A stretch of DNA of 6,292 bases from the NCBI GenBank assembly GCA_023424585.1, contig JAFADT010000683.1, forward strand, positions 1 through 6,292, read 5' to 3'. The position numbers were made by a program, and so were the translations under genes. The notes beneath the pieces are model-generated. The model searched no databases and was not told the origin of the DNA. It worked only from the letters and a program-made list of their open reading frames with translations. Positions 6,178-6,292 of the stretch are shown one piece after another. Every line of letters starts with the position of its first letter. Position 1 is the first letter of the stretch. This DNA is from Pseudomonadota bacterium (GTDB lineage: Bacteria > Myxococcota > Myxococcia > Myxococcales > Myxococcaceae).

Positions 6178-6292
6178 AACCTGTCCGACTGTCCGACAGG
6201 TTCACGGCCCCGGACCTGAAGCTGCGAAACCTGTCCGACTGTCGGACGAGTTCGGGGCTCGGGCTCGTTGGGCAAGACCTGTCCGACCGTCG
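6178..6292. repeat. Three spaced copies of an imperfect palindrome (CCTGTCCGAC-N-GTCGGACAGG type)
   Basis: Left arms AACCTGTCCGAC at 6178 and 6228 and GACCTGTCCGAC at 6276 are nearly identical and start 50 and 48 bp apart. Each is followed by one base and a partly complementary right arm. Copy 1 (6178-6202) has one mismatch in 12 positions, copy 2 (6228-6252) has two, and copy 3 is cut by the window edge. The roughly 24-bp intervals between units are unrelated to each other. It could be a REP-like interspersed repeat, clustered regulator sites, or part of a longer array. Confidence 0.7.

Larger units (their letters stand above)
5994..6292. other. Non-coding spacer downstream of the peptidase gene
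   Basis: No convincing gene is present. The region holds a hairpin (6023-6052), about 120 bp with no recognisable element, and then three palindromic repeat copies to the window edge. The only long frame, on the minus strand at 6069-6275, has no family features and runs through the palindromes. Confidence 0.6.

Noticed and set aside
6069..6275. 68-codon minus-strand open frame
   Set aside because: It runs through two palindromic repeats, has a biased composition and no recognisable family or ribosome binding site.
6178..6292. CRISPR array
   Set aside because: The units are diverged from each other in the right half, are near-perfect palindromes, and have intervals of only about 24 bp. No cas gene is in the window.

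Overview
The window looks like chromosomal DNA from a myxobacterium, most likely of the Myxococcus/Corallococcus/Archangium group. This is inferred from the very high G+C, G/C-ending codons, secreted lipoproteins with Gly/Ala/Asp-rich 'DAG' or 'DGG' tethers after the lipidation cysteine, and a palindromic repeat in the final spacer. All four real genes are on the + strand; no RNA gene, mobile element or CRISPR array is visible.

Positions 1-4236 hold a tightly packed cytochrome c operon. (1) The first gene is cut by the left window edge. It encodes one c-type heme domain (CSSCH at 64-78), a roughly 50-residue Pro/Ala/Gly linker and an outer-membrane beta-barrel ending in Phe. (2) Overlapping it by 11 bp is a small putative lipoprotein with a second copy of the same monoheme domain. 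(3) Overlapping that by 4 bp (ATGA) is a 787-residue lipoprotein with a Big_2-like Ig domain followed by ten CXXCH motifs. These ten form two tandem pentaheme modules, each with two DxDxDG-type loops that probably bind calcium. Eleven hemes in the two complete genes plus one in the barrel protein suggest an envelope electron-transfer apparatus. It would resemble porin-cytochrome conduits, but with the cytochrome covalently fused to the barrel.

Positions 4237-4310 form a short spacer with a perfect 11-bp GC hairpin, a possible terminator or attenuator. Positions 4311-5993 encode a probable cell-surface lipoprotein peptidase of the S37 (PS-10/tripeptidyl aminopeptidase) type, with Ser260, Asp479 and His504 as likely catalytic triad. 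It may be a separate unit. Positions 5994-6292 are non-coding, with a second 11-bp hairpin and three copies of an imperfect palindrome spaced 48-50 bp apart that run off the right edge.

The most interesting part is the three-gene cytochrome operon. Its individual domains are recognisable, but I do not know this combination as a characterised system. Its function is inferred from architecture alone.
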